A stretch of DNA of 64,000 nucleotides. Source: Bacteroidales bacterium (GTDB lineage: Bacteria; Bacteroidota; Bacteroidia; Bacteroidales; UBA12077). The position numbers were made by a program, and so were the translations under genes. The stretch is from contig JAEINU010000002.1 in the NCBI GenBank assembly GCA_016342685.1, positions 701,085-765,084 on the forward strand, in the 5' to 3' direction. Numbering within the stretch: the stretch's first letter is position 1; every line of letters starts with the position of its first letter. Shown here piece after piece: positions 26,133 to 37,190 of this stretch. Under the pieces are notes generated by a model. It had not been told where the DNA came from. It did no database searches and saw only the letters and a program-made list of their open reading frames with translations.

Positions 26133-28988
26133 TTAATTTTCCTGTTTTTCAAGAGTAATATAGAACTTAGTTCCTTTATCAATCTCTGAACCAACATAAA
26201 TTTTCCCATTAAGGCGATCGATTGTTTTTTTAATAAGCGAAAGTCCAATTCCATCTCCTTGCTGATTATCAGGATTTATTCGATAAAATACGTCAAATAT
26301 CTTTCCCATTTCGGTTTCACAAATTCCTATACCATTGTCTGATATGCAATAAGTTACATTATCATCAGATTCGGTTGCAGAAATGTTAATATGCGTTTCT
26401 CTGGAAGGATCACCATATTTTATTGAGTTATCGATTAAATTAGAAAAGACTTGATTTATAGAAACTTCATCGGAATAACAATTCGGTAGTGGTTCTATGT
26501 TAACAACAACATTTTCTTGCTTAATCTTATATTCGAATGTACTAAGAACCGTTTTTACCAATTGATTCATATCAACATCAACCTTATTTATTGCAGCTCT
26601 TCCTAACCTAGAAAGTTTAAGTAATGCAAAAAGTAACTTATCTATTTTCTGCCCACTTACTTTAATAAAATTTAAAATTTGTGGTACATCCTTTTCCAAT
26701 AAGAATTTTATATCTTCGGAATTGCTTATTGTATTCGATTCATCAAATATTTTTACAGCAAGCTTATTTAATGCTTTCATCATTTCATCGCTAAAACCTA
26801 GAATATTTACAACAGGAGAACGAATATCATGTGATGTAACATACACTATTTGTTCTAATTCTTTATTCTTAGTTATTAAATCGAGGTTTAACTGCTTTAC
26901 CTTTTTTTCTGCTTTATTTCGACTTATTGTGTGTCCAATAATTTCAGTTATTGTTCTTAACATTGATAAATCTTCAACGTTCCAATCATTCACTTCAAAG
27001 ATGTTACTTATTATTAATAAACCCGATAGCTCTAACTCAGAATAAAATGGAATTGCAAGAAAATTATGAATTTTGAATCTTTGCAGCAATTCCTTTTCTG
27101 GCGAAGCTTCGAGCGGTAAGCTATCAATATCATCATAAAAAATAAAATCGAACGATTCCAAAATACCCAAACTATATTTAAACTTATGATAGGGTATATC
27201 TTCTAAATCGATACCAAAACCTTCTATCCCATCGAAAAATTTCCGATTGGTTAATTTAAGGTTATTGTTATGAACTGTAAATACACCGTAGCGTTCGGCC
27301 TCAATAATATTCTTTAATTCATTTAGAGTATTGTCTAATTTTATGTGAAAATTTTCAGGACTAATAAATTGCGACGAAATATTTATAATGGAATGTTCTA
27401 ATTGTATCTTTTTCTCTAACCTTTTAGTTGAATATTCTTGAGCTGTAATATCCATTATAAGTCCAATAGCACCAACAACTTTACCATCTGAATTTTTCCA
27501 TGGTGTTGATGAAATACTTAAAATCCTATTCTTATTATCTTTTCTAATTATTCCAATTTTATACTGCGATGTTTTATTCTCTTTGCGTTTGTTTGTCTCA
27601 CGAACCATATTTGAATGGTCTTGTGATTGAACATAATCTTTTAGGTTTTTACCAACCATTCCACCTGACTCAAAACCAAAAATTTTATCGAAAGCAGGAT
27701 TACAAAACAATATGTTCTCGTCTAAATCAACAATACTTAAACCTTCTTGCATATTATCAACGAGAGACTTATATTTCCTTTGACTTTCTTCAAGATCCAA
27801 TTCTAGATTATTTTTATTCGTAATATCTTCTCCAGAACTAAGAGTTCCAATAATCTCTCCCTCAACATTCTTAATTGCCCTATTTGTCCATAAAATAATT
27901 CGTGTTTCTTTTAGGGATGTAACAACTCGACCTTTAACTTTCTCTTCTTTAATAGAATTACCTTCAAGAATATGCTGAAATACTTTCCGAACACTTTCTC
28001 TATCATCCTTAAGAATAAATTCTTGGAACCAATTTTTACCTAAAATAGTGCTTTTCTCATATTGCAATATTTCTGATGCTTTATTATTTATACTTGTTAT
28101 ATTTCCTTCTAAATCAAGCATAATATACATCTTATTAGCTGTATCAAGTATTAATTCTGCAGCCTCTTTTTCCCTATAAACTTCTTGTTCAAGCTTTTTT
28201 CGATCGGATATATCGAACATATGCCCTAACAGTCCAACTACATTGTTGTCGTCATCGTGAATTGCCGTTTTGTAAAAAATCACATCCATTTGATGACCAT
28301 CGGCATGCTCTGCCCTATACTCATACTGCTGTGTTTTTGGATCTTTAAAAAAAGCCTGATCCATTTCAAAATATTTTTGTGCAAATTCTTTTGGAGAAAT
28401 ATCGAAAACATTCCTTCCAATAATATCTTCCTTTTCTAATCCCAGATATCTAGCAAAAGCTTTATTACATCCCAGGTATCGCCCATTGGTTCCCTTATAA
28501 AATATTGGATTGGTTGTTGATTCAATTACTTGATTTAAAAAATGCTCATGCTCTATTTGTGATTGCTGGCTGCGCATTAATTCTTTTTTAGTAAAATCAA
28601 ATTGTTTTATCTCATTTAGTTTTTCTTGGGTTCTTATTAATGCTAAACAAGTTTGATTTAAATCGGTTTTAAGAATAATATCGCTATTTCTGTTCTTTAA
28701 AATTAATTGTATTAAACTCGAATCTAATTTTTCAATGCTAATTAGTAGTCTTACTTTACTATTTATATCAGTTATAAAATCTAATATTTCTTCTAATGTT
28801 GCACTTGTTTCTTTTTTGTCGAACACAACAATATCCCACCCGGATTTCATTATTTCCGATTTAATAATGGATAAATCATTCACAATTTCGTATTCTAACT
28901 TATACCCAATATTATTTAACTCACCACCTATTTTATTTATATAATCTTCTTTATAGTTGTAGAAGATTGTTTTTATTGTGTTTTCCAT
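26133..28988 (-). CDS. Multi-PAS/GAF sensor histidine kinase
   Basis: 951-residue soluble kinase with no membrane segment. The N-terminal about 125 residues have a receiver-like pattern ('DIVVFDKKE') but lack the usual acidic pair and lysine. Three PAS domains follow (about 150-270, 275-400, 400-525), the first including 'YLGCNKAFARYLGLEKEDII'. A GAF domain lies at about 530-690. The HisKA domain has His720 in 'TSHDIRSPVVN'; the ATPase domain shows N-box 'NLIDNSIKYG', G1 'SDNGIGI' and G2 'GDGIGLSLI', all apparently functional. It carries no C-terminal receiver, unlike the next two kinases. Position within the operon (27 bases after the upstream gene, 55 before the pseudokinase) suggests it feeds phosphate into the shared pathway. 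Confidence 0.9.
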   Translation of the reverse strand: MENTIKTIFYNYKEDYINKIGGELNNIGYKLEYEIVNDLSIIKSEIMKSGWDIVVFDKKETSATLEEILDFITDINSKVRLLISIEKLDSSLIQLILKNRNSDIILKTDLNQTCLALIRTQEKLNEIKQFDFTKKELMRSQQSQIEHEHFLNQVIESTTNPIFYKGTNGRYLGCNKAFARYLGLEKEDIIGRNVFDISPKEFAQKYFEMDQAFFKDPKTQQYEYRAEHADGHQMDVIFYKTAIHDDDNNVVGLLGHMFDISDRKKLEQEVYREKEAAELILDTANKMYIMLDLEGNITSINNKASEILQYEKSTILGKNWFQEFILKDDRESVRKVFQHILEGNSIKEEKVKGRVVTSLKETRIILWTNRAIKNVEGEIIGTLSSGEDITNKNNLELDLEESQRKYKSLVDNMQEGLSIVDLDENILFCNPAFDKIFGFESGGMVGKNLKDYVQSQDHSNMVRETNKRKENKTSQYKIGIIRKDNKNRILSISSTPWKNSDGKVVGAIGLIMDITAQEYSTKRLEKKIQLEHSIINISSQFISPENFHIKLDNTLNELKNIIEAERYGVFTVHNNNLKLTNRKFFDGIEGFGIDLEDIPYHKFKYSLGILESFDFIFYDDIDSLPLEASPEKELLQRFKIHNFLAIPFYSELELSGLLIISNIFEVNDWNVEDLSMLRTITEIIGHTISRNKAEKKVKQLNLDLITKNKELEQIVYVTSHDIRSPVVNILGFSDEMMKALNKLAVKIFDESNTISNSEDIKFLLEKDVPQILNFIKVSGQKIDKLLFALLKLSRLGRAAINKVDVDMNQLVKTVLSTFEYKIKQENVVVNIEPLPNCYSDEVSINQVFSNLIDNSIKYGDPSRETHINISATESDDNVTYCISDNGIGICETEMGKIFDVFYRINPDNQQGDGIGLSLIKKTIDRLNGKIYVGSEIDKGTKFYITLEKQEN

Positions 28989-29015
28989 ATTCTGATCCTT
29001 TTAGTAAAAAAAAAC

Positions 29016-32000
29016 TTACTTTATATAAGTTTTAATTAATTCAATCAAATCAACGTAATTAATAGGTTTTGTAATAAAATTATTACAACCTGAATTAATT
29101 GCTTTTATTTTGTCTTCGGCTGTAGCAAGTGCTGTTTGTGCAATTATTGGAACCGTTTTGTTTTGCTTCCTTATTTCAACAATAGCATCGAAACCCGATA
29201 GGTTTGGCATTTTTAGATCCATCAAAATTAAATCAATATCCTGATTCGTTTTGAATAAGTTAATTGCCTCAACTCCATCCTTTGCATAAATTACATTTGT
29301 TATTCCCAGTTCCTCCAAAACTCGTTTCAAATATTCGAAATTTATCTGCTCATCTTCAGCTATTAATATTTTATGTTTTTTTAAATTTCGATTCTTTATA
29401 CTATCTATAACTATTCTTTCATCTTCGAGATCAATATTCTTAGCATCCCTTTCCTTTTCTTCGAAAGGAAGCGTAAAATAAAACTTAGATCCTTTTCCGA
29501 GATCAGATTCAACCCATATTTTTCCATTTAGCATTTGTACAAATGCTTTCGATATAGACAATCCTAATCCTGTTCCACTATATTTATAAGTTAAGTCAAC
29601 TTCCCCCTTATTAAAACGATCAAAAACTGTATCTAGTTTACTTGAGCTTATTCCTAACCCGGTATCTGAAACAAGAAATTCATATTTATTGTTTCGATAA
29701 GAAGACGAAAGGGTTATGTTTCCTGTATCAGTAAATTTAAAAGCATTATTTAACAGGTTAACAATAACTTGCTGAAGTTTTGTTTTATCGGTATAAATTA
29801 ATTGTTTTTCGTGAGGAATATCTATCTTACGAATTAATGTAACTTCCTTTTTTACAGACTGCTCAATAAATGTTTCATATATGGTTTCAATTAAGTCAAC
29901 AACTGAAAATTCCGTTTTATATGTTTCAATATTTCCTGTTTCTATTTTAGAAACATCGAGTATATCTCCAATTATTGTAAGTAATTGCTGACTTCCATTA
30001 TTAATTATATCTGTATATTTCTTTCGTTGTTCTTTTGTAAGATCATCTTTAAGTAACAATTTAGAAAAACCCACAATACCATTCATAGGAGTTCTTATTT
30101 CGTGGCTCATATTTGCTAAAAAAGACGATTTAAGACGGTCGCTCCGCTCTGCTGCTTCTTTGGCTTTGATTAATTCTTTCTGTGTATGTTTTAAATCGGA
30201 AATGTCGGTTATGAAACCTTCTAAAGCCTCTATCTTACCACTTTCAGAAAAAATCCCCACACCTTTTTCCCAAACCCACTTTTCTTTTCCACCTTTTGTA
30301 ATAATCTTATACTCAACTTGAAATTGTGTTTTTTCGCTTAATGCATTCTTAATATTCCTTCTCAAATCTTCCTTAAAATCGGGATGCACAATCTCATTGT
30401 ATGATACATTTTTATTATTACGCATGTCTCCAGATTCGTAACCACTTAGCTGTTTGCAACCTTCACTAACAAAAATCATTGTGTAATTCTTATCATAGAG
30501 ACAACGATATGCCATTCCTGGTAAATTGCTCATTAAAACAGATAATGTTCTTTGCGATTCGTGCAAAGCTTCATCCGTTTTCAAGCGAAGTTCAATATTT
30601 CGGATTGCTGCGATATGAACATCTTTATTTTTCCAATTAAAAAATCGGCCAGTAATTTCAACTGGAAAAACTTCTCCTTTATTATTTTGGTGATACCGTA
30701 GGGGTATAAAAACAACACTTTCTTTTACAATAGGAGAATCCTCGGTAACCTTTCTGGTTGCTTCGGGTTGAGCAGAAAGATCATCATTTCTCATACGCAA
30801 CAACTCTTCGTGGGTATACCCATATAAATCTGAAGCTGCTTTATTTGCCTCAAGAATTTGCCCTGTTTTATTTTCGATTAAAAATAGAGCATCAGATTCT
30901 GAATCAAATAGTTCTCGATATAATTCTTCGCTTTCTATTAACTTTTTTTGCGAATCTTTTTGTTCTGTTATATCTAAAATCATTCCGAAAGATCTTACGG
31001 GATGACCTTTTTTGTTGTATTCTGTTTTAAACTTTTCCTGAATTACTTTAATCTTTTTATTCTTGGTTATAACCCTATGTTCAATAAGCTTAGACTCATA
31101 ACTCTTTATTGAATTTAGATACTCGTTTTGTACTAGAGCTCTATCGTCAGGGTGAACCATTCGTAAGAAGTCCTCGAAACTTAAAATAGGATCTTTAGCT
31201 TTGTCAAGCTCAAAAATTTTATAAATAGAATTCGACCAAAAGAATTTGTTTCGAATGATGTCTAGTTCCCAATGACCAATATTTGATACGTCCTCTGCCT
31301 CATTTAAAATATCTATTTTTTGTTTTAATTTTTTTTCTGTCTCATTTTGTTTGGTTACATCTTTGAATACACAATATGTTTTATCTAATTTATCAGTAGA
31401 ACTATAACCAATCGTACCTTCAAGTTCTATATCTATATACTTGTTATCTTTTCTTATTAGCTTGTAATTTACATTTTTAATAAATCCCCTTTTCTTAAAC
31501 TCTTCGAACTTTAAATCAAATAATTCATAAAAATCTTTATGCAAGAAATTTTTAAATGGCTTCCCAATTACTTCGTTTCTTTTATATCCCAATGTATTTA
31601 ACCATGTAGGATTTACATCATCGAGTACTCCATTTACATTTATTGATTGAAGACAAAGTGGGGAAAAATCATGAAAGGATTGAAAAATTTCACTTCTTTT
31701 TAAAAGTTCTTTTTCGATTAATTTAGTTTCTGTAATATCTTTAAGTACAATTAATCGCGAAGATTTTTTATTCCAGATGATTTTTTCAGAGGTAAATTCT
31801 AAAAATGTTTCGGAATCATTTTCATTTTTGAAATGCAGCTCTGTATATCCAGAATCAATAACATCGTATTTAAATTTTGTGTTTATTATATTGTTTTCTT
31901 CATTTAATAAAATAGCTGCAAGCGCATTATTATATTCGATAATATTATTATCATTAATAATAATAACACCATCATTAATTTTATCGAGAATATTACTCAG

Positions 32001-32018
32001 ATTGTTATCTATATGCAT
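29016..32018 (-). CDS. Hybrid sensor histidine kinase (five PAS domains, kinase, receiver)
   Basis: 1000 residues, soluble. Five PAS-type domains run from about residue 8 to 612 (for example 'DKINDGVIIINDNNIIEYNN' and 'NIGHWELDIIRNKFFWSNSI'). The HisKA domain contains '[19 protein letters not shown]'; the ATPase has 'NLLNNAFKFTD', 'DTGLGIS' and 'GTGLGLSI'. The C-terminal receiver (about 881-998) has acidic 'AEDE', phosphoacceptor Asp near 934 in 'LMDLKMPNLSG', and Lys in 'FITKPI'. It resembles its upstream neighbour closely in the kinase and receiver parts, so the two likely arose by duplication. The gap of 15 bases from that gene supports co-transcription. The input signals cannot be read from the sequence. 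Confidence 0.92.
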   Translation of the reverse strand: MHIDNNLSNILDKINDGVIIINDNNIIEYNNALAAILLNEENNIINTKFKYDVIDSGYTELHFKNENDSETFLEFTSEKIIWNKKSSRLIVLKDITETKLIEKELLKRSEIFQSFHDFSPLCLQSINVNGVLDDVNPTWLNTLGYKRNEVIGKPFKNFLHKDFYELFDLKFEEFKKRGFIKNVNYKLIRKDNKYIDIELEGTIGYSSTDKLDKTYCVFKDVTKQNETEKKLKQKIDILNEAEDVSNIGHWELDIIRNKFFWSNSIYKIFELDKAKDPILSFEDFLRMVHPDDRALVQNEYLNSIKSYESKLIEHRVITKNKKIKVIQEKFKTEYNKKGHPVRSFGMILDITEQKDSQKKLIESEELYRELFDSESDALFLIENKTGQILEANKAASDLYGYTHEELLRMRNDDLSAQPEATRKVTEDSPIVKESVVFIPLRYHQNNKGEVFPVEITGRFFNWKNKDVHIAAIRNIELRLKTDEALHESQRTLSVLMSNLPGMAYRCLYDKNYTMIFVSEGCKQLSGYESGDMRNNKNVSYNEIVHPDFKEDLRRNIKNALSEKTQFQVEYKIITKGGKEKWVWEKGVGIFSESGKIEALEGFITDISDLKHTQKELIKAKEAAERSDRLKSSFLANMSHEIRTPMNGIVGFSKLLLKDDLTKEQRKKYTDIINNGSQQLLTIIGDILDVSKIETGNIETYKTEFSVVDLIETIYETFIEQSVKKEVTLIRKIDIPHEKQLIYTDKTKLQQVIVNLLNNAFKFTDTGNITLSSSYRNNKYEFLVSDTGLGISSSKLDTVFDRFNKGEVDLTYKYSGTGLGLSISKAFVQMLNGKIWVESDLGKGSKFYFTLPFEEKERDAKNIDLEDERIVIDSIKNRNLKKHKILIAEDEQINFEYLKRVLEELGITNVIYAKDGVEAINLFKTNQDIDLILMDLKMPNLSGFDAIVEIRKQNKTVPIIAQTALATAEDKIKAINSGCNNFITKPINYVDLIELIKTYIK

Positions 32019-32033
32019 TTATGTCTATTTTTG

Positions 32034-35000
32034 CTAATCGAGAGAAATATATTTCTCGATTAGGTTTAATAAATGGTCGTAATCAATTGGTTTTGATATA
32101 TAATCGTCACAACCAGCATCAAGTGCCTTTTGTTTATCTCCTGGAATAGCTAAAGCTGTTTGCGCCACTATTGGTATTTTATTGTTTAACAATTTTATTC
32201 TTTTCGTTGCCTCAAAACCATTTAATATTGGCATTTTTAAGTCCATCATTATTAAACTAATATTGCTTCTTTCGTTACAAATATCGACTGCTTCCTGACC
32301 ATTATGTGCGCGTATAACTTGATCAATTCCTAATCCGTTAAAAACCCTTTTTATATACTGAAAATTAATTTCCTCATCTTCGGCCACGAGCACCATTGCT
32401 TCATTATACTTTATATCTGGATCTATCGTTTCATTTTGTTCCAATTCTTTTTGTAATTTATTGACTTTTTTAAAGGGTAATTTAAAATAAAATGAAGAGC
32501 CGGAACCAATATTTGAATCAACCCAAATTTCACCATTCATTAATTCAATGTAACCTTTTGCAATTGCCAGTCCTAAACCTGTACCTCCGTATGTTCTAGA
32601 CATGGTTGTTTCTGCCTGTCGAAATCGTTCAAAGATCTTTTCTTTTATCTCATTTTCTATACCTATACCAGTATCTTGAACATATATTTCAACATGATCA
32701 TTTCTATCAATTGCTCCTATTTCAATTTTCCCTTCGTGAGTAAATTTAAGTGCATTGTTTAACAGGTTATTTAGTATTTGAATAATTTTCATTTTATCGG
32801 AAAGAAGCACTCTCTCAATTGAAATTTCATTATTTAAAGAAAGTCTTATTCCTTTCTTTTCACATAAATCGACATGATTAATATATACTCCATTAACTAT
32901 TTCGCTTATTTTAAATTCTTCAAAAGTTAGCTCAATTTGCCCAGTTTCCAACTTTGATATTTCTAGAATATCTTCAATAATCCTTAATAATTGCTGACAA
33001 CTATCATTTATAATATTTATATACCTGAGTTTATTTTCCTGATCTAAATCGGGTGCTTTAAGAAATTGTGAAAATCCCATGATCCCATTCATTGGCGTTC
33101 GAACTTCATGCGACATATTCGCCAAAAAAGATGATTTTAATTGATCGCTTTCTTCTGCCTTTTCTTTTGCTATTTTTAGTTCATCAATATTTTTAGAATT
33201 AAAAAGAGCCAGAGAAGCGAGTTCTCCAAATGCTGAAACTATTCTTAAATCGTCATCGGTAAAATCGGAAGGTTTATTTGAAAGCGCTATTAAACCAACT
33301 GCATTATTATTTATTATTAGTGGAACAAAAAGTATGTTCTTAAGAACAATATGATCGTTTGGAATTAAATCTAACCAATTAGAATTTCCAAAGTCATTTT
33401 CATAAATAGCTTTTTTTTCTTTGTAAACCTTTTCTTTTAATCCTCTTATGGGCATTGATAAATTTACATCAGCAGCAAAATTACCTTTCCCACCATCCAA
33501 AAAAAGAACTTTATTTTCCTCATTATTTTCAGATAACAAAGCTACATAACCTGCATTTGCACCTGTAATATTTTTGCATGAATTAAATAACAACTTAGCT
33601 GTTTCACTGAAAGTTGATATTTCCAATATTTTCTTTGCACCATCTAACAAGACTGAAATCTCAGTATTTTTCAACTGCATCTCCTGCAATAAATTTTTTA
33701 TCTTATTCTCCGATTCTTCGGCTTTATCCTTAGCAGCTATTAGTTCTTTTTCTTTATTAATACGATCTGTTATATCTTCTTTTATTGCCACGAAATGATT
33801 AATCTCCCCATCATTATTCGATAAAGGTGATATTTTTGCTTCTTCGTAATATATTTCTCCTGTTTTTTTTCGATTAATAAAGATTCCTCTCCATACTTCT
33901 CCTTTTTTAATAGTTTTCCATAAAATCTCGTGTGTTTTTGGAGTTGTCAATCCGGATTTCAAAAAATTTGGATTTCGTCCTAAAGACTCTTCTTTTGTAT
34001 AACCCGTTATCTTTGTAAATGTATCGTTAACATATTCTATTTTACCATCGTAATTTGCAATTATAACACAGGCTGGGCTCTGTTCAACAGAAAGAGAAAG
34101 CTGTTTAATTTTTTCTTCGTAAGTATTTTTCTGAATTGCATGTGTAATTTGCTGAGCTATAAAATCCAATAACTCTAAATCATCCTCATTAAAAGCATTA
34201 TCGTTTTCGAAATCTTTAATTATTATAACACCATGCTTTTGATCGTTTTTATATAATGTTGCACCCAACCAAGATTTTGGTATTTTGTCATAGTTTGGTG
34301 TATTTACATTTTTAAAAGATTGCAATAATTGTTGTTCACCATAATATTTAGCCCCTCCATTATTCAATAAAGTATAGCACAAACTATCTTTCTCTTGAAT
34401 ATGATCAACTTGTATCTCTTTATTTTCTACATGTAATAGATTTAATTTATCTTTTCCATCTACTAGTCCTAAACTAATGTATTTATCACCAAAGATCTTT
34501 TTAATTTCTTTGTAAATAACTTTAAATAATAGTCGTTTATTTTCAACAATTTTTCCCGATGATGAGACTTTATTCACAAACTCTTTTAGTATTCCACTTC
34601 TCCACTTCTCTGTTATATCTGTTGTTGCAATATATTTGATTTCGCTCTCTCCATTTTTCTTTTTAATTGTTGAACGATTTCTTAAGTAACATCTTCGCCC
34701 ATTTTTTCTTTTAATCCAGAACGATTCATCTCCGTAATAATTCCCGGTACTACTTAATTGTTTAAAACAATCCTTAATTTGAGTTTTTTGATTATACTCA
34801 CCTGTATTTATTAATCTAAATTCCTCAAGAGTATATCCTGTAATTTCTGTTAGTCTTGAGTTTATGTATATTATCTCATTATTTTCGATAATTGCCAAAC
34901 CATCTTGAATATTTTCGGTCATACTTTTAAACCGATCAACACTATTGCAGAGGTCGTTCTCATTTCTTTTTCGTTTACATGAGTTTTTTATAATGTTTAT

Positions 35001-35351
35001 TAGGCTTTTAGGTTCCAGAGAGTTTAATAAAATATAATCTTGGGCACCAACCTTTATTGACTCCACAGCTTCCTTTAAATTATCAACTTTTGATAAAACA
35101 ATTATTGGGATGTATGGATGTTGATCTTGTAATTTTTCAATTGTATTAATTCCTTTACAATCAGAAAAGTTTAACTCTGTAAATACGATATCAAAAGATG
35201 CCTTTTTTAATCTTTTTAATCCATTTGATAATGTTGATTCCCTTTGAATATGAAAAGAAAATACAGACTTATCCAGAGTCTGATCGATAAATAATTTTTC
35301 ATCAGACCGATTACCAACAATTAACAATACTTTATATGAATTTTTATCCAT
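32034..35351 (-). CDS. Hybrid sensor histidine kinase with degenerate N-terminal receiver
   Basis: About 1105 residues. An ATG at 35351 is preferred; an in-frame GTG lies at 35360. Order: pseudo-receiver (about 5-125), PAS (about 135-245), GAF (about 255-410), PAS (about 415-535), GAF (about 575-715), HisKA with His in '[15 protein letters not shown]', ATPase ('[11 protein letters not shown]', 'DTGIGIE', '[10 protein letters not shown]') and a C-terminal receiver with Asp in '[11 protein letters not shown]'. In the N-terminal receiver the phosphoacceptor is Glu ('[11 protein letters not shown]'), the acidic pair is Gly-Asn and the Lys is lost, so it should not be phosphorylated. This is the first gene of the long signalling operon and faces a 491-base divergent regulatory region. 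Confidence 0.9.
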   Translation of the reverse strand: MDKNSYKVLLIVGNRSDEKLFIDQTLDKSVFSFHIQRESTLSNGLKRLKKASFDIVFTELNFSDCKGINTIEKLQDQHPYIPIIVLSKVDNLKEAVESIKVGAQDYILLNSLEPKSLINIIKNSCKRKRNENDLCNSVDRFKSMTENIQDGLAIIENNEIIYINSRLTEITGYTLEEFRLINTGEYNQKTQIKDCFKQLSSTGNYYGDESFWIKRKNGRRCYLRNRSTIKKKNGESEIKYIATTDITEKWRSGILKEFVNKVSSSGKIVENKRLLFKVIYKEIKKIFGDKYISLGLVDGKDKLNLLHVENKEIQVDHIQEKDSLCYTLLNNGGAKYYGEQQLLQSFKNVNTPNYDKIPKSWLGATLYKNDQKHGVIIIKDFENDNAFNEDDLELLDFIAQQITHAIQKNTYEEKIKQLSLSVEQSPACVIIANYDGKIEYVNDTFTKITGYTKEESLGRNPNFLKSGLTTPKTHEILWKTIKKGEVWRGIFINRKKTGEIYYEEAKISPLSNNDGEINHFVAIKEDITDRINKEKELIAAKDKAEESENKIKNLLQEMQLKNTEISVLLDGAKKILEISTFSETAKLLFNSCKNITGANAGYVALLSENNEENKVLFLDGGKGNFAADVNLSMPIRGLKEKVYKEKKAIYENDFGNSNWLDLIPNDHIVLKNILFVPLIINNNAVGLIALSNKPSDFTDDDLRIVSAFGELASLALFNSKNIDELKIAKEKAEESDQLKSSFLANMSHEVRTPMNGIMGFSQFLKAPDLDQENKLRYINIINDSCQQLLRIIEDILEISKLETGQIELTFEEFKISEIVNGVYINHVDLCEKKGIRLSLNNEISIERVLLSDKMKIIQILNNLLNNALKFTHEGKIEIGAIDRNDHVEIYVQDTGIGIENEIKEKIFERFRQAETTMSRTYGGTGLGLAIAKGYIELMNGEIWVDSNIGSGSSFYFKLPFKKVNKLQKELEQNETIDPDIKYNEAMVLVAEDEEINFQYIKRVFNGLGIDQVIRAHNGQEAVDICNERSNISLIMMDLKMPILNGFEATKRIKLLNNKIPIVAQTALAIPGDKQKALDAGCDDYISKPIDYDHLLNLIEKYISLD

Positions 35352-35360
35352 AGCTAACAC

Positions 35361-35851
35361 CTTTATTAAAAATATAACAACACATTTTAAACTCTGGTTT
35401 AGGTTAGGTTCTTTAATTATATAATGCGTACTATATAATTTGTAGGTAATTCTACCTACTTAATCGTTTTATTCAAGAAATTGCTCTTTTAAAATATAGA
35501 TCTTTTTACTTTTTTGCGTTTGTTCGTTGATTTAACTTATTTTCAATTTCTCTAATATTCAAAAGCACTATTTTAAATTTCATGATTTTCAGATTATTCT
35601 TATTACATACATAAGGCTAATAAACAGATAATTAATATCACCTAATTATAAAAATAGACTATTCTAATCTGTTTGTCAATTAAATATCATCTTTTATTAA
35701 TTTATACATATTAAATAACAATAAACTTATTTACATATTTATTCTAATTTTTAAAAATCAAACTGAGTATTAATACCCAAAAAGGAATTCTTATTTTCCA
35801 TTTCACATATTTTTTACTATTTTTAAACTATTAAAATCAAAACAACTAGCA
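35361..35851. other. Divergent regulatory region of the signalling locus
   Basis: 491 bases without a gene, strongly A/T-rich, between the eight-gene minus-strand operon and the three-gene plus-strand set. It holds two abutting palindromes near the operon end. I see no exact TAnnTTTG box in either direction near the starts, so promoters here may need an activator or another sigma factor. Confidence 0.5.
35415..35459. promoter_or_regulatory. Two adjacent palindromes, candidate operators
   Basis: Palindrome 1: AATTATATA (35415-35423), 8-base spacer, TATATAATT (35432-35440), nine-base arms. Palindrome 2: GTAGGTA (35442-35448), 4-base spacer, TACCTAC (35453-35459), seven-base arms. They are one base apart, 55-110 bases upstream of the kinase operon start. 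No gene ends here, so a terminator role is unlikely. Confidence 0.5.
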
Positions 35852-36679
35852 ATGAATTTCAAGCCAACTTTCCTCATTTTAGCTTTTTTCTTCATGTTTC
35901 AATTCTGTTATTCTCAGCAGACCGGTGAAGTTTATTATCTATATCCAACGCCTGGTGAACTTATTGAAGTAATTGATGGAGGAAACTTGTCTTTTAATAA
36001 AACATTACTAAATCCGGAAGAAAATTTACCAACTTATATTGATACAAAATCGAGAAATTTAAATTTAGGAATTTATATGGCAGATATGGCTTACGCTGCT
36101 TTCTTTTCTAAAAGAACCAAGGTTTTGAATTATCTTGAAGTAATTGGTGATTTAAGTAATTATTTATTAATATCATCTCAAATTAAAGAAAATCTAGTTA
36201 ATGATTTTACCAATAACATAGATAATTTTGATTCTATATATCATTTTACCAATGTATATTATTATGAGATAATGAATGAATTAGAGAAGAATAATAATAC
36301 AAACATTATGACTCTAATTATTTCAGGCGCATATATAGAATGTATTTATATTGCGGTAAACTTAGCAAAATATGAGGAAAACAGCGCTTTAATACAGAAA
36401 GTTGCAGAGCAAAAATTTGCCTTTGTAAATCTTGTTAAATCATGTGAACTAAGAAAAAGCAATAGAAATATTGCTGCTATCTTAACTCCCCTATTGGAGA
36501 TTCAATCCATTTACGATAAGGTGAAAATGACTGAGGGAACTAAAAGGGAGATGATAAGAACAACAGATGGAAAGATTCGATTTAAAGGTGGTCCAAAGTT
36601 AAAAATGGAAGAAGCAGAATTTTATCAACTTAAAGAATCAATTAATAGAATTAGAACTGAAATAGTTAACAATAAATAA
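35852..36679 (+). CDS. Secreted protein, family B copy 2
   Basis: 275 residues with a Sec signal peptide ending near 'FQFCYSQQ'. Unlike the minus-strand paralogue at 21029-21922, the Cys is not placed in a good lipobox and cleavage after Ser-Gln is more likely. The domain opens 'EVYYLYPTPGELIEVIDG' and contains 'YIDTKSRNLNLGIYMADMAY', aligned with the paralogue. It is mostly helical with no recognised fold. It is followed within 23 bases by a family A gene, the same B-then-A order as on the minus strand. The ATG at 35852 is the first in frame. Confidence 0.78.
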   Translation: MNFKPTFLILAFFFMFQFCYSQQTGEVYYLYPTPGELIEVIDGGNLSFNKTLLNPEENLPTYIDTKSRNLNLGIYMADMAYAAFFSKRTKVLNYLEVIGDLSNYLLISSQIKENLVNDFTNNIDNFDSIYHFTNVYYYEIMNELEKNNNTNIMTLIISGAYIECIYIAVNLAKYEENSALIQKVAEQKFAFVNLVKSCELRKSNRNIAAILTPLLEIQSIYDKVKMTEGTKREMIRTTDGKIRFKGGPKLKMEEAEFYQLKESINRIRTEIVNNK

Positions 36680-36702
36680 TTCTTCAGGTAAATGATAGAG
36701 AT

Positions 36703-37143
36703 ATGAAAATTACCGGACTAATTATTACGCTGATAATTATATTCTCTGGCTCATTGAAAGCTCAAAATTGCAGTGAGTTTCATAAAACTGGAGATTGTCA
36801 AACACAATATAAAGATAGATACAAACTGAGTAGTTTATCTAAGAGTTATTATTTAGAGGTAGGAAAAACAGTTACTTATGAAGTTATTTTATACGGCGAG
36901 TACGAAATAATAATTCAATGTTGCACTGAGGAAGATTATAATCCTGTGCGATTTAAGATTCGAAGTTCTGAAAATGGGAATATTATATATGATAATAAAT
37001 ACAATAATTATATTAATAATTTAAATCTACTTTTAGATCATACAGAATTAATGTCCATTGAAATAAGTGTTGAGACGAAGAAAAAAAAGCTTAAAGGTGA
37101 TAAAGTTTGTATCGGGATGGCCATTTATTTTGAAAAAGAGTAA
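36703..37143 (+). CDS. Small secreted Cys-rich protein, family A copy 2
   Basis: 146 residues with a signal peptide (about 1-20, ending 'GSLKAQ'). The mature protein starts 'NCSEFHKTGDCQTQYKDRYK' and carries the shared features of family A: C-x2-F-H-K-x3-C, 'EVILYGEYEIIIQCCTEEDY', 'IIYDNKYNNY' and 'VCIGMAIYF'. It is closest to the next gene, so these two are a recent tandem pair. The adjacent cysteines in 'QCCT' are shared by the tandem pair, while copy 1 on the minus strand has a single cysteine there. Function unknown. Confidence 0.75.
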   Translation: MKITGLIITLIIIFSGSLKAQNCSEFHKTGDCQTQYKDRYKLSSLSKSYYLEVGKTVTYEVILYGEYEIIIQCCTEEDYNPVRFKIRSSENGNIIYDNKYNNYINNLNLLLDHTELMSIEISVETKKKKLKGDKVCIGMAIYFEKE

Positions 37144-37190
37144 TTGAATTAAAAAAACAAGTTTGTTAGATTGAATAAAATATAAATCAT

